From Acidobacteriota bacterium (GTDB taxonomy: Bacteria > Acidobacteriota > Thermoanaerobaculia > Gp7-AA8 > JAHWKK01): 64,000 nt of DNA. Of the stretch, positions 61,177-64,000 are shown piece after piece (position 1 is the first letter of the stretch; each line of letters starts with the position of its first letter). The stretch covers positions 62,001 through 126,000 of the forward strand of contig JAHWKK010000010.1 in NCBI GenBank assembly GCA_019347945.1, read 5' to 3'. A model generated the notes under the pieces. That model was not told the DNA's origin and ran no database searches. It saw only the letters and a list, made by a program, of their open reading frames with translations. The position numbers and the translations under genes are program-made.

Positions 61177-61704
61177 TTGGACCCAGCTTCGAACGATCAA
61201 ACAGCCGCTGACTCGGTTGCCCAGCAGCAGCTCAAGATCGTCACCGACAGACTCAGAGAAGGCGTCGCGGTCCTGAGACAGGGTGACCATGCCCGCGCTC
61301 TCCACATCTTCGAGACAGTCTACAAGTCGGAAGATCTTCCCAAACCGGTCACCGGCCTCTCCTATTACGGTCTCTGTCTGTCATCGGTCAATCAACAGCA
61401 CCGTGCGGGGATTGCGCTCTGCGAGAAGGCCATCCAGGAAAAGCCGAACGACGTTGCTCATTACGCAAATCTCGTCGAGACCTACGAATCGGCCGGGAGG
61501 CGCAAGAAGGCGGTCGACTTTCTCGATAGCTCGATCCAGCAGTTCCCGCGCGCCAGGATCCTTCAGGATCTGAAACAGAAACTCGGCAGGCGGAAACGGC
61601 CCGTCATTCCCTTTCTTGCCAGGGGTAACGTCGTCAACGTCGTCCTGGGGCACATGCGCCATACCCTCTTCGAAAAGAAAGAAAAGAAGCGCGCCGGCAA
61701 ATAG
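61177..61704 (+). CDS. Small TPR protein
   Basis: A 175-residue cytoplasmic protein with three to four TPR-like helix pairs: EGVAVLRQGDHARALHIFET, VTGLSYYGLCLSSVNQQHRA and AHYANLVETYESAGRRKKAV. A basic tail (FEKKEKKRAGK) ends it. No catalytic motif. The TTG start at 61177 follows AGGAGG. Its 3' end faces the aminopeptidase gene; the gap is 56 bp once the frameshift there is corrected. Confidence 0.75.
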   Translation: MDPASNDQTAADSVAQQQLKIVTDRLREGVAVLRQGDHARALHIFETVYKSEDLPKPVTGLSYYGLCLSSVNQQHRAGIALCEKAIQEKPNDVAHYANLVETYESAGRRKKAVDFLDSSIQQFPRARILQDLKQKLGRRKRPVIPFLARGNVVNVVLGHMRHTLFEKKEKKRAGK

Positions 61705-61760
61705 CCAGATCTCCAGCTCGCCGCCGGGACCTGGCCTGGACCGACCCGGTGTCGCGCGCC

Positions 61761-63327
61761 CTAGTCGGCTGTACGCGCCTGCGCCATCGCATCTTCGATC
61801 GCGGAAATCGAGCGGGGGATCGAGCTGGTCAACCAGATCGGCGTGGACCGAATCGGACACCAGAATGTCGTCTTCGATCCTCACCCCGATCCCGGCATAC
61901 TTCCTATGCGCGGGGCGAACTGCTTCGATGAATGCACGATTTTCGGCGGTGTCGGGCAGATGATCGAGTGCATCCGGGCGAATGTAGATGCCGGGCTCGA
62001 TCGTGAAGACCATCCCTGGCCGGATCTCGGCGTCTCGCCGTCCCGGATCGTGGACGTTGAGACCGAGGTAGTGGGACGTTCCGTGCTTGACCCAGGTCTG
62101 GTATTGATCGGATTTCGCGTCGGTGATCAGCCCGAGCTCGAGCAGCCCGCGCTTCATCACTTCGACGGCTGCCGCATGAATCGTTTGAAGCGTCGCTCCC
62201 GGCTCGACCGCATCCGCGGCCGCCTTCTGAGCGTCATGAACGATCCGGTAGATCTCCGCCTGAGTCGCGGAGAAAGAACCGTCCGCGGGAACCGTGCGCG
62301 TGACGTCGGCAGCATACTGGCCGTACTCCGCCCCGACGTCCACCAGAAGAAGCTCGTCACGCCGGATCTTTCCAGCTGAGGACTCGTAATGAAGGGTCGT
62401 CGCGTTCACACCCGATGCGACGATCGACGGAAATGCCCATGATGTGGCATTGAGCTTCCGGAACGTACCTTCGATCTCACCCTCGATCTCGTATTCGTGC
62501 TGCGCGTGGGGGAGGGCGGCGAACGCGTTCCGAAGCGCTTCCCCGGTGATGTCGACCGCGTGTCTTATGTATGCCAGCTCGAGAGGCGACTTGATCGACC
62601 GCATTTCGATGAGCAGGTCGAACGCGCTTCGGAGATTGAATCCCGACCTCGTTCGCGCCCAGTCCGCTGCGAGATCCTGCTCCCGCCTGTACTCGGGATC
62701 GTCCCGGCGGGGGATGAGCAGGAACAGGCTGGCGTTCCCTTCGGCCGCGGCTTCGAAAAGATGCTCGTAGCCGCCGGGCGCATCTTCCGGTGGCGTTGGG
62801 CCGAGCGGCGACGCGAGGACGTTTTCGGCAGTGGGGCGATAGGGAACCCGCGACTTCAGCGCCTCGAGAAACGGCTCGAGCTCGGCCGCCTCCCAGATCT
62901 CGTCGATGCCGGACAACCTCGACGCGTCGTCTGCGGAGTACATCGCACCGGTCCAGATCTCCCGCTTCGGATCCCGTCGCGGCAGAAACAGAATTTCGGG
63001 AGTCCGCGGATGTCCGGGCATAAGTACGAGCGCCGCCCCCGTCTGCTGAAGGCGGGTGAGATAGAAGAAATAGTTTTCCTGCCGGAATTCGTAGTTTACT
63101 CTCCCGGAAAACCGGCGTGGCTCGCCGGCGAGGAGCACCAGCACTCCGGACGGACCGATCGCCTCGGCCATTCGAGCCCGTCTCTGCGTGACCTCACGGG
63201 CGTAGGATTCGTCGGAGATCTCCGGGGCAGCGAGCGCTACCGGGACCTCAGTCTGCGCGAGACCGCTCGAAGCGTTCAGTAGCATGAAAGCCAGCGGGAT
63301 GGTGATTGAACGAGCGAGTTTCGCCAT
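61761..63327 (-). pseudogene. Xaa-Pro aminopeptidase (M24B), frameshifted near its C-terminus
   Basis: An exported peptidase that removes N-terminal residues before proline. It has a signal peptide (SITIPLAFMLLNASSGLAQ) from the start at 63327, a creatinase-like N-domain (RARMAEAIGPSGVLVLLAGE) and the M24 metal site: VDVGAEYGQYAADVTRTVPA (two Asp), GTSHYLGLNVHD (His), FTIEPGIY (Glu) and GIGVRIEDDILV (Glu). After IEDDILVSDS the frame drifts into antisense of the TPR gene. A +1 frame gives LTSSIPRSISAIEDAMAQAR and a stop at 61761-61763, the expected family end. So one base appears extra in about 61810-61840: error or real mutation. Confidence 0.85.
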
Positions 63328-63406
63328 TATGGAGCTCCGTGCGTTGCATTCTAGTGGAGAGCGAAAGGGGTCGTGCACCGAACCTGCACGATAGAATGAC
63401 GGCGGA

Positions 63407-64000
63407 ATGACGAAAAAGAGAGTCGGCATCTACGGATGGGGGTTGGTGGCGCCGAAATCACCCGACATCGAGACATTCGAGAGAAACCTGGAAGAGTCGG
63501 GCACCTGGCTCGACCGGTTCGAGGGGTTTGGCCCGTCCAATTTCCTGGTCGGAACGCCGGAGTTCGACTTTACCAGGTATCGAGGCTGGCTGGACGAGAG
63601 GTTTCCCCCGTCGAAGTTCTCGCAGCTCGACGAAAAGATGGGGCCGATGACCAAGTACGCGATGGGCTCGTTCATTCAGTCGCTGTCGCAGAATCCGGGG
63701 ATCGAGGAGTCGCTGCAGGAGATGGGTATCCGATGTCACGTGTACGTCGGAACCGGTCTCGGCGAGGTGAGCGTGCAGCACGAGGCATCGCTTCGCTACG
63801 ATCGAGTGAGCCGGCGGTGGAATGCGTTCTGGGCCGCGCCGGAGCGATGCCGTGCACTTCGCGAGCACCTGGAAGGAAGCAACGTCGATCCTTCCGCGCC
63901 ACTCCCTCCGGAAAAATTCCAGCCCGGCTCCGAGGAGTGGATCGACGCAAAGCACGCCTGGGAGCGGCTCTGGGCCGAGCGGAGTGATTCGCTCGCCAGC
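63407..64000 (+). CDS. Beta-ketoacyl synthase-like protein, N-terminal part (runs off the window)
   Basis: An open frame from ATG at 63407 continues to the last base (198 codons). It begins MTKKRVGIYGWGLVAPKSPD, like the VxIxGxGxxxPxG opening of FabF-type ketoacyl synthases. Further along it has KMGPMTKYAMGSFIQSLSQN and VYVGTGLGEV, the family's GTGxG-type turn. The catalytic Cys-His-His residues lie beyond the window. It is probably a condensing enzyme for a fatty-acid or secondary lipid pathway. It is divergent from the aminopeptidase gene. Confidence 0.82.
   Translation, partial: MTKKRVGIYGWGLVAPKSPDIETFERNLEESGTWLDRFEGFGPSNFLVGTPEFDFTRYRGWLDERFPPSKFSQLDEKMGPMTKYAMGSFIQSLSQNPGIEESLQEMGIRCHVYVGTGLGEVSVQHEASLRYDRVSRRWNAFWAAPERCRALREHLEGSNVDPSAPLPPEKFQPGSEEWIDAKHAWERLWAERSDSLAS

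Noticed and set aside
61381-61760. C-terminal extension of the aminopeptidase frame, antisense to the TPR gene
   Set aside because: The +1 frame ends at 61761 with the normal family C-terminus; the extension has no resemblance to anything.
1-64000. tRNA or rRNA genes
   Set aside because: Intergenic regions were scanned by eye for cloverleaf or rRNA-like sequence and none was convincing.

Overview
The window is GC-rich chromosomal DNA from a Gram-negative bacterium. Outer-membrane proteins, a LolC/E-type permease, an OmpA-family protein and many secreted proteins support this. The mix of a PEGA-type Ser/Thr kinase, DUF4388, short-spaced operons, many GTG/TTG starts and abundant dispersed hairpin repeats resembles Acidobacteriota, but that assignment is inference and no rRNA is present. 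At least two in-frame TGA codons look like selenocysteine codons, so the organism should carry SelA/B/C/D elsewhere.

Layout. 1-5240 is an accessory patch: remnants of a DUF433 antitoxin, a REP-associated transposase (RAYT) and a Phd-like antitoxin surround an intact DUF1259/ChrA/MFS module, which is bracketed by two 97% identical 211-bp direct copies of the 3' end of an RND efflux gene. 5264-12236 holds an aldehyde dehydrogenase, a DUF4388 protein and an operon of methylmalonyl-CoA mutase, a small membrane protein, carA and a LolC/E permease. 12805-20685 holds a ZIP transporter, a truncated ORF6N gene, a swivel-first aconitase-like hydro-lyase coupled to a selenocysteine formate dehydrogenase (alpha and FeS subunits), and a VapBC pair. 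21203-31149 holds MgtE, Fur, a double alpha/beta hydrolase, an MscS channel, an ankyrin protein, a class V aminotransferase and secreted or membrane-linked proteins. 31296-39585 holds P5C dehydrogenase, Smr, NadA, an FAD oxidoreductase, a SelW-like selenoprotein, GatC, GatA, a DUF1801 fragment, a DoxX-like protein and a zinc-ribbon protein. 39950-47468 is a signalling or envelope locus: a giant Ser/Thr kinase converges on an operon of two TPR proteins and a FadL-like outer-membrane protein. 47661-64000 holds an M50-like protease, EttA, a diguanylate cyclase, an M14 peptidase, DUF3052, a GH18 protein behind a c-di-GMP-I riboswitch, an AddA/RecB-like helicase-nuclease, an OmpA protein, small proteins, a frameshifted Xaa-Pro aminopeptidase and the start of a ketoacyl synthase.

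Intergenic DNA is unusual. Most gaps over 300 bp hold related mosaic repeats: hairpins with covarying stems arranged in inverted pairs like BIMEs, a second inverted-end repeat family, and arrays of exactly four AGGGATT-type heptads. A RAYT remnant in the same window suggests how the hairpins may have spread. No CRISPR array, rRNA or tRNA was found.
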